Positions 1 to 13,707 of a stretch of 64,000 bases of DNA are shown piece after piece; positions within the stretch are counted from its first letter, which is position 1, and every line of letters begins with the position of its first letter. Location of the stretch: assembly GCA_963995505.1 (NCBI GenBank), contig OZ023181.1, positions 20,642,221-20,706,220 of the forward strand, written 5' to 3'. The DNA is from Hypericum androsaemum. Taxonomy: Eukaryota; Streptophyta; Magnoliopsida; Malpighiales; Hypericaceae. The notes beneath the pieces were generated by a model. It made no database searches and was not told the origin of the DNA. It was given only the letters and a program-made list of their open reading frames with translations. A program made the position numbers and the translations under genes.

Positions 1-960
1 TATAAAGGTAGGCTAATGAATGTGGATAAGGATATTATGGTAGGGATAAAGGGTAAAAAAGAACACTTACGTGATTGTAGAAAATACTATTGTAGGTAGA
101 GTCACATAAATGAGTCTAAATGAGTTGACAAATGCTCAAGTCATGTGAGGTTAGTTCATAGGAGGGAAGAAGGTATTGGCATGAATGGTTTGAGTACAAC
201 CAAGAAGATTCTTGGAATTAGGATTCGCAGGGACAATGTTAGCAAGGCGATATAGTTGTCCAAAGGCAAGTACAAAGCAAAGGTGTTGATTACGTTTAGC
301 ATTGAGAATGCAAATTCTTTGGTAACGCCACAGGTGAATCAGGTTTTATCTCTCTCAAGGGCGAGAGGTGAAGTTCATGACATGTCAACAGTTCTACTAG
401 GTAGAACAAAAGGCTACCCAATGTATGATATGACTTGTAGCATTGATTTGGGACAAAGAAAATAAGGTCCGACAATAAAGCAGCTCGAAGTTGCAAAGTA
501 TGAGGGTGACCGGGAAAATAGAGGAGTGTCTATTGATCATGAAGTTACTTCAGTAGGAAAACTTGCATGTTGGAGCTCAATGGAAGTTGAATAAAATGCA
601 TGAGGCAAGCTCGAGAGATGCTCGAGTTTAGAAGATGTCTCTATGTGATTGAATAAAGGTGGATAGAAGTAAGGATGGCCTTGATGAGGACGAAATTGTT
701 GAAGATAATAGACATTATCCTGCGTTTGTTACGTTTATTATTCAAAGTAATAGATTTGCTTATCCATCTGTTACTAGACTTAGCCTCATATGTTAGTCTC
801 TTGTATTTGTATTTCAATTTTCTAGCTCATCCTTATCATCCCAGTTGTTACAAGGATGGCTATAAGTATTGTTGTTATCAATCAATAAACTTAAGCGGCA
901 CAATTACATCAAATTGTTCAGAAATGGTCTATGGTACAAGGTGGAGTCGGTTGAGTTAGT
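1..960 (+). mobile_element. Decayed Ty1/copia retrotransposon fragment (RT/RNase H part)
   Basis: Conceptual translation of about 180-460 reads TKKILGIRIRRD, then an in-frame stop, then a stretch aligning by eye with the copia segment between the reverse transcriptase palm and RNase H (the KKILGMEI, LSQ, NAKPVSTP and SAVGSLMYAM landmarks of the family). Stops and frame changes follow, and nothing beyond about 760 is recognisable as coding. The left part lies outside the window. No LTR pair is visible, so the element is a relic and not a gene. Confidence 0.6.
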
Positions 961-1128
961 TTGGTTTCGCAGGACTTCGTGATTCTCCAAAAGGTTGGTT
1001 CTGGACAATGTAGAGATTGTTGGAAAGTGGTGAGAAAGCCAGGACGGGCCTGGCACACGCCAGGAGGCTTGCTGCAGCCAATGGTGCCACAGACGTGGAG
1101 GCTGGCGAACACTAATTCCCTAGAGCCA

Positions 1129-1376
1129 GCGATTTTTTTCTGAAATGGACAAAAAAATTTTTTTTACCCTAAATAGGTAAAAAGTTACACATATTCTCAA
1201 AATAGGTTGAAATATTAAAAAATACTAAAAAATAATAGTTGTCTATTTAGGTTGTTTGTATTAATTTATACTATTGCAGGTAAAAATATAATATTTCAAT
1301 GTATTTTGGGAATATGTATAATTTTTTGCCTATTTAGGAAAAATATATATTTTTTTCCCATTTCATAAAAAATTCT
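1129..1376. repeat. MITE-like inverted repeat, about 250 bp
   Basis: The first 85 or so bases (TTTTTTTCTGAAATGG, then CCTAAATAGGTAAAAAGTTA) reappear inverted at the right end (TATTTAGG, CCCATTTCATAAAAAATTCT). The arms are roughly 80% identical and the loop is short. There is no coding capacity. The target duplication is not clear, so the superfamily is left open. Confidence 0.65.
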
Positions 1377-4300
1377 GCCACGTCATGCTACAAAAAAAAT
1401 TCTGTTTTGTTTAGACTTTTGTTTTGAACTCCTAGGTGACCTAGATAGGTTATGTGGCTTGTTATAGTTTGTTTATATGTGTGTGTATTTTACCGGGGTT
1501 GTATAGCTTATGGTTCACTACTCATCAATAAAAGATTTCATTCTCTATGTAGAAGTAAACAGTTGGCCGAACCACATTATTTTTTGTGTCGTAATTTGCG
1601 TTATTATTTCTTTGCATTTCTAACGGATAGCCCTAGAGATTGCATCACAAACGACGAACGTTGCATTAAAATGACGTTAAATTAACATCAACGTAGCATG
1701 ATGAAAGTGAACAACCGATTTGTCGGTCCAAAAATAAGTTAACTATAACATGGGATGTGTTAATGTTTTATGCTGTCCAGGATTATGGAAAAGACAGTGA
1801 TCGTAGTTAAAAATGGACAAAAAAACTATTAGGTCATAGAGATACGTACTAAATTGTAGTAACTTAATTTCCATACAGTTTAGCGCCTAAATTTTCCAAA
1901 ATTATTTTGATTGCTCACTCAGCCAATGTGCACTGAAATAATGTTATACGAGCAATAATGGTTAACAAGATCAAGTATTTCTGATATCACAGTAAAATTT
2001 ATATACCAAACTAAAAATCTACAAATATAACATTTTTTACACTTATGAACAATTTTACGTTACTAATAATATAGTAATCTCAAGATTTTAACTCATTTAT
2101 CATACAAAACTTTCATACTTAACATATTAAAACACTAACTATGTTGAGAAGAAATTTGATATCTCGAAAAAATATATTAATTATGTGAAAAATGCAAACG
2201 TCAGTAAGTTTCGACCTTTTAAATGAACAGTAACGTCGGATTGGCTCTAGCATATTTTAATTCCCGGGTTGCAAGCAAGTCAGTTCCAAACCCTTTGGTG
2301 GTCTAATCCAATCGACGCCTAGAAAACCTACGAAGAATCAGTCCAGCACTGAAAACAAATCCGAATTGGAATGTGGGAAGATCTCTTGTCAAAGACTAGT
2401 AATTCCAGATAAATAAAAGATTCTCCCTAAAAATAAATAAATAAAAGATTCCAAACCATAGGGAAATAGGGGCAGAAAAATAATTAGGAAAAAAGGGGAA
2501 AAGTCTTTTTTTTAGATTTTTAATCTTTTTTCTTTTGGAAATGAGATACAAAACTATCTAATATTCGTCAAAGTGCTTGTAGCCCAATAGCACAAAACAT
2601 TATAAATATCTAAGACGTTCACAGTTCAAAACTTGACATGTTGTTATTATAGTGTAAAATTTTACATTTCTAATAAAAAACTATATAATATTTAAACATT
2701 CATTAAATTAATTAATTTATGTTTTTGTGAGGAGAAATCAATTTTAACCTATTGAAATGACATTTCTTAACCTCAAACGAACTATCCCGTTTCTTATGTC
2801 ACACCATTAATTTTAGCAAAAAGTACACTTTTGCACCATGTGGTATCGTTTTTTCTACAATTAGTCTATATGGTTTAAAAATTATCAAACAAGCTTAAAT
2901 TATTTGAATTTTTATCGGACCATAGCTCCGGGCAAGCTCGGGCAGCTCCTCGTCCTATCTGACTTCCACGGTGCTTTCTTTGGTTTGACGTTGCTAGTGA
3001 TTGGGCAATTTCGATGAATCATCATCATCTCGGCTAATAACCAAAAAAATCCTAATTTTTTAAATAAAGTATATTTTTCTCTTAATTTTATTTGTCAGTC
3101 ATGTCACATTACTAATTTTATGTACTTTACATACCATTAGCCTCCGATTTGAACACCAATGATCTCCTCACGGTCCTAGCTTGAATCCGATGCTCCCGAG
3201 TGTGTCAATTGTTCAAGTAATTCATGAAATGACCTTTAACCGAAAAAAAGTGACTAGGATAACCGATGAAATTTTTTTGGTCACATGATCAATATATTTA
3301 AAACATAAATTAGTTATATTATGTAACTAAAACTGTTTGGTTGGCGTGACATGTCCCAACAAGTGTACTATGATTTTGATCCAAGTATGGTCAAAATAAT
3401 GGCAAGTCTTAACTTTTCTTTTCCCCTCTTTTAATAAAACCTGCTGGCCAGTGAATAACGGTACGGTAAATAAACACATATTGGTGACTGACCAACCGGC
3501 TTGACCGGTGACAACACGTTAATAAGCCCAAAATGTCCATGGCAGGCAGGCAGGACAGTTTTATGAGCAATTCCCTCTTTTCGTCTCGGGCAGTGTTATT
3601 TTCGTTTATAAAATTTAATATACTCACTTTATTGACTAATTGAGCACACAAATTCGAGTTAAATAATTTTTTTTACAACTATTCAACATTAATATAAACT
3701 AAAAAAATATTATCCAAGTGTTTAGGTTTTTTTTATAGAGAAAAGTGTTTAGGTTTTCGGGTAGTTTTATATTAGCTACGCATAGGGGTTACTGGCCGCT
3801 GTCGGTTGTCAGTTCTAAATGCTAATCTTTTTCTGCTTTGGCTCTAAATGTGGTCATTTAATTTGGGCCGTTTATCAATCTGCATGGTGTGCTTTTGTTG
3901 TCTCTCACTTTTTTTCCACATTTAAACTTCAATCTGGGTTTTGTCCTTGGCTTTATTCCTGGGGCTAACCTGTCTTTAAGCAAAGAATGCTTGGGATAGA
4001 GGGACACCAAAGCAAAGAGCTGGGCCAATTTATTATCACGTTCTTTTTTTCCCCGAAAGTGAACACTTGAAACATCAATTCGAGTCGAGTTAGAGAATGA
4101 AGGATGGCGAAATTTCTCATGACAAATTTTAACAAATATATATTCACATTAAATTTGTACAAATTTGTCATTTTTTGTTGTTGATAAGTTTGTACAAATT
4201 TGACTTTACTTCAATGTCGTACCATAAAACTTGAGGACGCGCAATAGTCACTTGATCTACATGTCTTTATAAGTTCACCAAAAAAATCTACATGTCTTTA

Positions 4301-6257
4301 TATCATATTATAATATTTATATCCAAGTTAAAAGTTTCAGACAATGAATATTTGAAATTTCTCACATCAGAAGAAAAATCAATATCTTCAATTTCCTTCT
4401 CCGGACTGTGAATTAGACAATCTCTTATTTTTGTAAGGAGATGTAATTTTATTAAAAATATATACACATATGTGCTAGTGAAAAATTATTCGTACAGGTA
4501 CAAGATTACATCAAGCGTCATAAAAAACTCTAATCGCAGTAGAAAATACAGTACCCGAGATCACTAGTTTTTCACTGCACTTCCACGATCGTCTCTTGAG
4601 GCCTATTTTCAGATGAAGCTCTTTGAGTATTTGGAACTTCGTTTTTAGGGCAAAATTTGGTGCATTGAGCTTTTTGAGTAAAAAGATCTTCTTTACAAAG
4701 ATCTTGGTAAGTAAGAAAAGCATAGTCAAGGTCCAAAGCTAATCCTTCCATCCCCACCTCATTCCCTTCACTCGAAATTTTAGGTTGCAGACAAATTCAA
4801 AATCAAGTGCTTTTCTTAAATATGCCATGCAATGTTTTTTTATAAAGATGATTATTAAACGAAAGTTGAATGATTAGTTTTGGTTTATACTGGGAAAAGG
4901 GTTTCAGCTGAATTTTCTTAATATATTTTGGGGCCAGGCGATACTTTTTGAAGAGGATATTCTGGACTGAGGAGATAAATTTGAACTTCATCGTGGTGTT
5001 TGATATTCAAATGACCAAAATTTTTGAGGCAGGAGTTATTCGTTTCCTTTCGAATTTTGAGGCAGGAGTTATCCGTTTTCTTCATGTTATCATTGTTGGT
5101 TAAACTAGAACAAAATCACTGTTGGCTATAAATTTTGAGTTTATATCATGCAAATAGAGTTCTAAAATATAGCACCAAAAATTTTGCCACATTTATAAAC
5201 AGTCTAATTGAAATTTTAAATTTGGATTGGTCTCATCTTTAAATATCAGAATAATAGAGCATATTTCTCTCTCAAATGCGAGTCTCCTCTGCTCTCTTGA
5301 CGTCCACATTAATGGGCAGGTCTCCTTTCCTAAAGTATATAAGAATTGAGTGATAAAAGTGAACATGGAAGGAAGGTGAGGTTGAAGCTAGACTTTGCTC
5401 CAACGTTAGGAATGTTCGATTTTTCGAGGGTGGATGCACCTGAACGTTTCTTTCTCAAAAGCGATTGTAAAAAAGCCATCCCATCGATCCACTCCTAAAG
5501 CATTAAATCTCTGTCTCACAATCCCAAGCCTTTCCCCATTTCCAATGTACCGCCTTGATCAACTTTCAATCGCCGGATACGCTTCGTTTGATATCTTGTT
5601 TGGGATTGAGAAATTCGTTAACTAATCAAGAGTTTTCGAGTTTTCGTACACCAGGATTTGACATGGAAAGAATAACGAATCACCCTGCAAGATCTTTGAA
5701 TTGTGAAGGAATAAAAGTACTACAAGAAAGGGAAAAGAACATCTTCATCTTCCCAATGATTAATATATTCATACATCGCGTCAAACCCAGAAGAAGGTAA
5801 CTTAAGCAAAGAGGAAACCAATGAATAAAATATGAGCCCATCAGTGATTAGCCAAGTGACAACACGAAGCCAAGAATTTTCGCACACAATGAGCAAGCAA
5901 AAGCCATATTCCTTGTAACGGGACACAAAACACCTCCAAGTCTGTGCCTAGCACGTTGAAGCCCAAGCCATATGGTAACTTAGTTAATCAATAACACGCC
6001 ACTTCAAACGAACTTTATTGGCGGGAAATCGTGCGACAACAATGAGTCACGGCACCAATTCGCTCCAATGCATGTTAGAATCTATTTATTCAACTCAAAA
6101 CTGTAAGACAACTAGTATGTGAAATTCATTGCACCAACAACTTCAACAAACAAAACTGTAAAACAATCATGGATTGAAGGCTATCAAAACTTATCTTCAA
6201 TACTTGGATACAATACAATCAGACCTCTAGTCAGAGGAACAAAGATCTCTAGTCGAG
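1377..6257. other. AT-rich intergenic region
   Basis: No convincing gene is seen on either strand. Short open frames exist but lack recognisable domains and have the AT-rich composition of spacer. A 30-bp direct repeat containing TTTTGAGGCAGGAGTTAT occurs twice at about 5021-5080. The part next to 6257 is the probable 3' untranslated region of the PAM68-like gene. Confidence 0.5.
2818..2965. repeat. Relic of the long-TIR element family seen at 43299-44361
   Basis: The stretch starts AAAAAGTACACTTTTGCACC and continues ATGTGGTATCG, tracking the terminal arm of the 43299 element (GGGAAAAGTCCACTTTCGTA, then CTGTGGTATCG). It ends in the same GCTCGGGCAGCT motif. Only one degraded arm is visible and no target duplication was found. 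Confidence 0.4.
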
Positions 6258-7620
6258 TTATTTGTTGCCAGATCCACCCCAGATGGACTGCCAAAAAACA
6301 GGGAAGTTCTTTCGAGCCTCATTCCAACCCAAGAGGGAGCCTTCCCTCAACGGATCCCAACTGGCAGAAACAATGCCATAACTCACTCCTAAAAGGGCAG
6401 ACCCGAAGAAGAAGAACGACACGATGAATGGAACCCACGTCGGGACATCAATCTTCAGACCGACCTTAAGGTAGTAGAAGAACGGGAAGAACAGCAAACC
6501 GATAAACAGAGGAAGCCCCACCGACAATCCCATCCTGCCGATCATCCTATTTGTCACTACCTCTGGTATTACACCAGCATCAGGCTCATCCTCTTCGTCG
6601 TCGTCGTCGTCCTCATCGTCATAGTTTGGTTTCGATCTCTTGCTTTTTCCATCGAAACTTGGTTTAGATTTCTTGCTTTTCTTAGCCTTCTTTGGTTGAG
6701 GACCAAAGCCTCTTGCTCGGCGGCCGCCTAAGGTTGCATATACCGGTCTCAATTGCGACAAGTGAGATCGTTTCACCGGTGCTAAAACGGGGAAGCCAGG
6801 GGCTAGTTGGCTGATGTGATTCATCTGCAAAACCAGGCACATCACCAATCAAAAACACCTGGGGGAATGTTGAGAAATGGCCACTCCAGAACCCACATAC
6901 TTTACTTACCCATCAAATTAGGGAATAGGAACCGAAGATAAAAAACTTACAGCTGCATCCATAAATTTAACGTGGAGATGCAAAAACACAACTATAAGCA
7001 GATACTCTTTACGTGGTCGAAACCATCCGGTAATTGGACACCTACGGCCAATTAGTTCAGTTTCAAGTCGGACAGTACCGCAAAAGACGGAAAATCTTTC
7101 CCTACTTGCATTCCTACGCTCGAAACTATGCCCAGATAAAATGTAACTTCCCGCGATCCGATCCACTGTCTCTACAGATCATCCTAAAATTGCCCCTACC
7201 AAGTGCGCTTAACTTAGAATTCTCTCAAGATATATGCTAGAAAAAAAATACACCTAATATAGATAATACAAATTAAATGACTTAACCCTTCTCAGAGATA
7301 TCATTAACGAAGTATCACATAAAAAACAACACTACCCGAGCCCTATTATCAGAAATCCATCCTCGGTGATGCTAATTGGTGTACATTTTCTAATTGGTTA
7401 AGCAACTGACAGACTCGGAGCCACTAAGTAAATTACTCCAATACTTGATCGATAAGCAAACAGCGATAGTGATGCCCAGAAGAAAACAACTCAAAAAATC
7501 ATATATTTCGAATCGAAAAAAAAAAAGGAAAAAAAGGGAGATGGGGTGAAATACCTTAGAGTGGATTGAAGTTGGACAAAACCTGTAACGCCAAGTAGAG
7601 GAGGACGATATTGTAGCCAT
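6258..7620 (-). CDS. PAM68: PAM68-like photosystem II assembly protein, chloroplast
   Basis: There are two exons, 7620-7555 and 6824-6258, joined in phase 0 through a GT donor at 7554 and a CAG acceptor ending at 6825. They give 210 residues. Residues 1-50 are Ser/Thr/Arg-rich like a chloroplast transit peptide. A Lys-rich segment (66-88) and an Asp/Glu run (91-102, from a TCG/TCC repeat in the DNA) precede two hydrophobic segments (about 120-141 and 150-174). The C-terminus has the conserved REGSLLGWNEA and PVFWQS blocks of the DUF3464/PAM68 family. In Arabidopsis PAM68 is a thylakoid protein needed early in photosystem II assembly, and its paralogue PAM68L acts in NDH complex assembly. The long acidic and basic linker favours PAM68, but the paralogue cannot be excluded. 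An unspliced reading from a Met at 6848 would lack the transit peptide. Confidence 0.88.
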
Positions 7621-8930
7621 CCACAGCTGCTGCTACTCCTACTTCTATCTCTCCTCTAATCCTTCCGCCCTTTTGGATATTTACGCAATTTGGGTTCAAG
7701 TGTTTTTTTTTTAGCTTTCAAGCGGGTCAGATAATGATCGAGATAAGATTACGTGGCTATACTAGCCTTTGGCCATCCAGTGCCAGTGGGGACCGAAATA
7801 CAACAATATCGCTTAATTGGGCCATCGAAATAAAGCGGGCCTGATCGTTGGGCGCAATGGACCAAGGCGAAGTCAAATTCAAGGCCAAGTCAAATATGTA
7901 GCATATTGATTCTCTGATGAATAAGGAAGGTAACCCAGTTCAAACATAATACTGAAAGACAATTATAGATGTGGTGTGGTGTGGTTTTGCGGGGTGAATA
8001 AAATACAAACCGACCTCGTACTACGACACCACTTTAGCTTTGCAGTTTCGATTTTTCGGTGTAGTTTGATGCGGTTTGCGATTTGTTTCGGTTTTAAACT
8101 CACCCTTGCAGTTGGGATTATGCGAGGGCCCAAGGCCCAAAATGTCATGAAAATGGGTCAGATACGAACCATAAGAGCTTTTTTTCAACTTTTGTAAATA
8201 AAACAGGGTTTTTAACCGGGAGAACATTTCCGTGGGCAGCCAAATCCTTACAAACTACAGTACGGGCATTAGTGGCCCAAATAAAGAAGCCCACGGGTTC
8301 ATTAGAATGCTGCTGGAACTCGCTTCAATCATATTTTATTATTTTCCTTTCGAATGATTGAGTGAACAGGCCGGAAGATTCCGCGAGTAGTAGTATATCA
8401 CCAAAAAGTTTTGGATTGAGTAATAACAACATAAAAAAAGTCATTTTCACAGAGAAAATTTTATTTAGACTATCAGATTTTATTAAAAATTATATCTATA
8501 GATCTCACAATCATTAAAAACTGTGTCTATAAATATAATGACTTAATCTATCAGAATCCGAACACTCACCAAAATTATTGAGTCCGAGACATCAAATTTG
8601 AGAAAACACAATTAATTATTTAGTATAAAACATCTTTTCACCCAAAAAAAAAGAGTATAAAACATCTGCTGCAATCCCGATGATTTTTCGAAATGGCTTG
8701 CATTCCATACCAGTAAAGAAATGCATAATCTCTAACATAAAGAAAGACCGTAACGACGAAGACGGGACGCGTTTAATACAAGCCAGCAAACAGACAGATA
8801 GATAACCCCATTAAAGATTTGACCAAACAAAAGCCGGTGTGTTTTTCAAAAAAAAAAAAAACAAAAGCCGGAGTAAAAATAGGTCTCTTCCCCACCCAAT
8901 CTGGAAGTGAGGCCAAGCTGAGTTATCGCA
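7621..8930. other. Intergenic region between divergent PAM68-like and NB-LRR genes
   Basis: This holds the shared upstream space of the two flanking genes. A stretch at about 7970-8120 rich in GTGGTGTGGTTT-like sequence and its complement resembles a degraded hAT-type MITE, but its ends could not be fixed. Open frames here are short and overlap on both strands. No other gene is seen. Confidence 0.4.
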
Positions 8931-11900
8931 ATGGAACCATCCTCACCCAATGCCGACCCACTCCAAGTTGGCCCACCAGGTACCCATCTAACCATTCTTA
9001 ACAATTAGCTTTATCTCTACGCAATTTAGAAATGTTGTGGCGGCTGAAACTGAACCTGGAAATAGTCTAGGAATTTTGGGCATCTCTTGTTTCTTGTGCT
9101 TGTTTGGGTAGAAAATGAGCTGGTATCCGTTGATGGGTATTAGTAAATATGATCTTTTCTTTGTATGGACTTTTTTCTGATTAATGATATATGGGTTAAC
9201 TTAATTGTACTCTCTTTTTTGGGTATACCCAATTATGACTTTCTGGGAAAAATGCTTTCTTTTTGGATGTAGATGTTGGTCAATTTTAGTCCGAGTTTAC
9301 ATTGGCTAACTGGTGGTTCTTGCTTATTTGCATCAGCAATGCGTTCCTCGACCGTGGAAGAGCTGAAGAAAGAGATTCTGGATCTGCTACGGCGTGGCGA
9401 TGTGGATGATGTTGTTCTCGTTGGGGTCCCGGGAGCTGGGAAGACTCGAATGGCGAGAGAGATAAGCCAACAAGCGGTCCACGATGGGATCTGCTTTCTT
9501 GCTCTATGGCTTTCCATGAGAGTGAAGCATGCTTCTTTGTTCATGAGCATTGCTCATCAGTTAGGCTTGTCATCTGAAATCAAGGAGCTGATAGATTATG
9601 ACATTGACGAGGAAGAGGCAGAACTTGAAAAGTTGAAGCAGGAAATAAAAGCCACGCTTCACGAACTAGGGCAGCGTGGCAATGGCAGGCATCTCCTGCT
9701 TGTTATTGACGACGAGGGTTCTAAAAATGAGGAGGCTGGTGAGTTTTTGTCCGAGTTCAAGGCCATGCTAGACAATCATCATGCGCTGAAGTGTATAAAA
9801 ACCCGAAGAAGCAAGCCCGGTGGCCGGCCATCTTCTGCTGAAGATCAAGGGACTCAGGTTGCAGTCACAAAGGAGATTGGACCTATGTCCAAAGACGAGT
9901 CTTTGGCATTATTCAAGAGCATAGTGGAGTCTGAATTCTGTGAATACTTTGTCGAAAGGAGCGTGGGTTCTCCTGCCGCAATAATCCTGATAGCAGAAGC
10001 ACTGCATCGCAGTAAAGGACTCGCTTCCGAGGTTTGGAGTCCCAAAATTGCAGGGGAAGAAGCAGCTGTGTCGGAAGATTCTTCTAAGCATGTAACTTCG
10101 ACAGTGCAATATGCGTATGACATGCTGCCTGGTGGTGTCATCAGAGACTGCTTTTGGCATTGCCAGGAATTCTTTCGTAGATATGACAGTGTGAACTACA
10201 ACGACCTGATCATTCACTGGATACTGGAAGGCTGTTTTGGTGAGGCCAATCATGTTGAAAAAGCTTACGAGGATGGATTTGGGGTATTGATGGAGCTTAC
10301 TGGCCGTGGCATTCTGAAGATTCAAGAGGACGACATTGTTCTCATGGAAGATTCAGCATTTAGTGTTACGGATTGCGAGCATGACGGATTTGCTGGAATA
10401 GCCAAACTCGGATTAACCAGTGTTGTTCAAGAAGATATACAGCGAGGATTCGGGAGAGTCACACCAGCAGATGGGATGATAAAAAGTGCCAAAAAATGGA
10501 AGCATGTCTCTACATTGCTGATTGATGGGAGTCGCCTATCCAGGGAGATTGTCGGAGAATTCTTCCATAGAATGCAGGGGCTAAAATACCTTGCCTTATT
10601 TCATCCGATGCTGAAGCTTCTCACTCCATTATCACGAGCAGAGAATTTGTATCTTCTTGTCCTCCGCGGCTGTGATCAATTAGGCGACGTAACTGCCATA
10701 CAAAATCTGAAGTTCCTGACTGTTCTTGAGGTAACCGATACCAGCTCTCTGCGAATGATACCAGACAATTTTTTCCAACAACTGCTTCAGCTTCAAAGCC
10801 TCAACTTTTCTGGTACCCAAATTAAAAACTTGCCTCCTACTCTTTCCGACCTGAAGGAACTCCGCTACTTGCTCCTTAGGAATTGTCATAGCCTGGAAAA
10901 TCTTCCACAACTGGGTTTACTCAAGAAACTCGAAGTTCTCGATATTTCTGGATCTGTATCATTCAAAAGGTTCCAAGAAAAGAGCTTCAGGATGTTCCTT
11001 GAACTGCACACACTCGATCTCTCTTGGACCATGGTTGAACGCTTGCCTATAGTTAGCAATCTTAAGAAGCTCACTCGCCTCTTTCTAAAAGGTTGCAAAA
11101 ACTTGACAAGGCTGCCCAAGCTACAGAAGTTACCTGGTCTTCATGTTCTTGATATTTCGGATGCTGCAAGTTTATATGAAATTAACTACGACTCCTTGGA
11201 GCAGACTGGCAGCCTCAAAGTCCTCGACCTCTCAAACACCGCGTTGGATCATTTCCCGTCCAATACTGTTGGAGTCTCTGAACTCTATCTGAGGCATTGC
11301 CCTAAACTGAAAGATCTATCAGGCATAGAAAATATTGAAGGCCTCAAAGTCCTTGATGTTTCTGGCTCTGATGACTTGGTCCATATGGGAGATAAATCGT
11401 TCGACAATCTGACTGTTCTTCATCAGCTCAACCTCTCAAACACCGGGATCAAAACTCTCCCTTCCCTTTCTAATCTTCACCATCTTAAGCAGTTGTTGCT
11501 CAGTGGTTGCTTATCCTTGGAAGAAGTGCCACCAATGGACTTCCTTTCAAAGCTGGAGATTCTCGATCTTTCAGGCTGCGCTGCCTTCGTGAAGCAGTCT
11601 TTTGAGCACATGTCCTGCCTGAAAAAGCTGAACCTTTCTGGAACAAGGATTGAAACCTTAACAAGTCTATGTTCCGGACACCTGACTCATCTTGTGCTGA
11701 GAAATTGTGCAAACCTCAAAAATCTCCCAGCACTGGAGAGCTTTACAGAACTGGAGGAGCTTGATTTAGATGGTGCAAGTTCTTTGGGGGAATTCAATCT
11801 CTTTGTCTTGAAGGACGTGACTCAGCTTCGGACTCTGTTCCTGTCTCATGTTGCCTTGAGAGAAGTTAAGTATGTATCCAATCTCACAAGTCTGAAACAG

Positions 11901-13190
11901 CTTTCTCTTAAAAAATGTTCGGGTTTGGCATCAGAAGAAGCTATACAAGTTCCTACAGGCCTTGAAGTTCTGGATCTTTCAGGAACCGATGTGGGAGACC
12001 TGTCACCCGTGGCACATCTTAGTGAACTTCGCAAGCTCCTGCTTGGTGGTTGTGCAAATATGACAGAACTGCCCTCCTTAGAATTGCTCAAACATCTGGA
12101 GGAACTTGACCTATCGGAGACTGGAGTAATGCGGTTCCCCTATGAGATCTCTGAGATGACCCATCTGAGGTGTCTCGATCTCCGGGAAGTGAAGTTCAAT
12201 GAACACGTAGATTGGCAAAGGATAAAGCGCCTGCCGCAGAAGCTACACTGGAGTCTGCTTAATGTATCCAATTCTTCCGGTATCCTTCCTGATGCTAAGA
12301 AGCCTTCCGTATTGATCAACGGAGCTGCATTTTTCCACTACTTGCAGGAAGAACCTGAGTTAAGAGAATCATACTTAAAGAGTACCTACTTCTCAGTCTG
12401 TGCTCCTCGGAAGGAAGGAAATGGAGATCAACAGCTTCTCGAAAGAGAGCTGCTGATTAGTGACACATACTACCAAATTCGGAACTTCTCCGACTATAAG
12501 GAGAAGGGGACGTCGATGGAGGTATGTGGGTATAGAAATGAAGAGTTTCCATCTGGTCTGAAGCAAGCTCTGAATGATGCAGAGTACGTCTCTTCGGTAA
12601 ACAATCAAACCGTTACTCGCTTGTCCGATCTCGGGGGTGGAAAATTGCAGAAGATGAAAGGCTGTTGGTTGGAGAGATGCATGGAGTTGAAGAGCCTTGC
12701 ATCAGATGCATCAGATGCCAAAGTCGCGGAAAGTCTCGAGACGCTGTGGGTCTCAAACATCCCCAAAATGAAGAGTCTATGCACCGAGGAACTGGATTCG
12801 CCGAGTTTCATCAACCTGACGCAGCTGTACATCGACTGTTGTCCCATGCTCGAAAGTGTTTTCCCTCTGCATTGCACTCTGGAGAACCTTGAGAGCATAC
12901 AAATCCAGTTCTGCGACAAACTCGAAGCGGTGTTCGAGTCCCGCGAAGATGGCAAGCCTGTCCTGAACAAGTTGAAGACGATCCGGCTGTTGCAGTTACC
13001 TGAGCTGACTACCATTGGCGCCCTAACACCGAATCTGAAGAGACTTAAAGTCAGGAAATGCCCCAAGTTGAAGGACCAAGAAGAAGGTCTGAAATCATCG
13101 GAAACCGAGATAGAAATAACAGAAACAGCAGCAATTCCGTCACTGCTATCAACAACAGCACCAACAGAACATGTAACAACAAATATTTAA
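8931..13190 (+). CDS. NB-ARC/LRR disease-resistance-like protein (At4g19050 type)
   Basis: Exon 1 (8931-8979) encodes MEPSSPNADPLQVGPP and is joined to exon 2 (9337-13190) across a GT-AG intron in phase 1, for 1300 residues. The start at 9273 inside the intron is the alternative. The P-loop GVPGAGKTR lies at 46-54 and the kinase-2 motif LLLVIDDE at about 136-143. A weak GLPL equivalent (GSPAAI) follows, and no clear MHD motif is seen. From about 420 to 1040 there are some 25 leucine-rich repeats with alternating LDLS and C-x-L-x-LP patterns, then a C-terminal LRR-like region. No TIR, coiled-coil or RPW8 domain precedes the NB domain, and only about 45 residues do so. This layout matches Arabidopsis At4g19050, annotated as a putative resistance protein. 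Pathogen sensing is the family role; no specific ligand can be named. Confidence 0.88.
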
Positions 13191-13707
13191 CAAATATTTA
13201 ACGCTGTTGCGTTTCCGACTTTGTTATCTTAGGATGCGTCTCTACTTTGTAAGACAAGGATTGGGCTTTACTTATTTTCAGAGTGGCTTTAGTTGAGAGT
13301 TTGTTGGTGTAGGCCCCTTTGCCCATGTGCTCCTCTTGGACCAATCAATTTTAAGTTAGTCAAATTTCTCCATCAATCAACTTTCAATAATAAAATCTAA
13401 AAAGTAATATGATTCTAACTATTAAATATACTAAATCCATATCTATATTCAAGATCATATAATTGAACCCGGGTTTTGAATGTTTGGTAAAAAAAAATCT
13501 AACCCTAATCAGAATATACTTCGTCAAAATAATGGGCTTGCCATATATAATCCAAGTCATGGGATTTGTTAATTTCTCCCTGTCGATAAAATAAAATCCG
13601 ACAATACTCGACTAATATATTTTCTTTTGGCGGTGACCGCGATCTCTCTTCTCCATCTCTTCACCCTCCGGAAAGTAAACGCTACCCTTCTCTCTCTCTA
13701 CACAGCC
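13191..13707. other. Intergenic region: NB-LRR 3' end and MOB1 5' leader
   Basis: The stop codon at 13188-13190 lies in a short direct repeat of AACAAATATTTA. The distal part contains CT-rich sequence (13640-13700) typical of a plant 5' leader just before the MOB1 start. No gene is seen. Confidence 0.5.

Noticed and set aside
8021..8227. Overlapping frames on both strands near 8.0-8.2 kb
   Set aside because: They fall in a MITE-like low-complexity stretch and have no domain.
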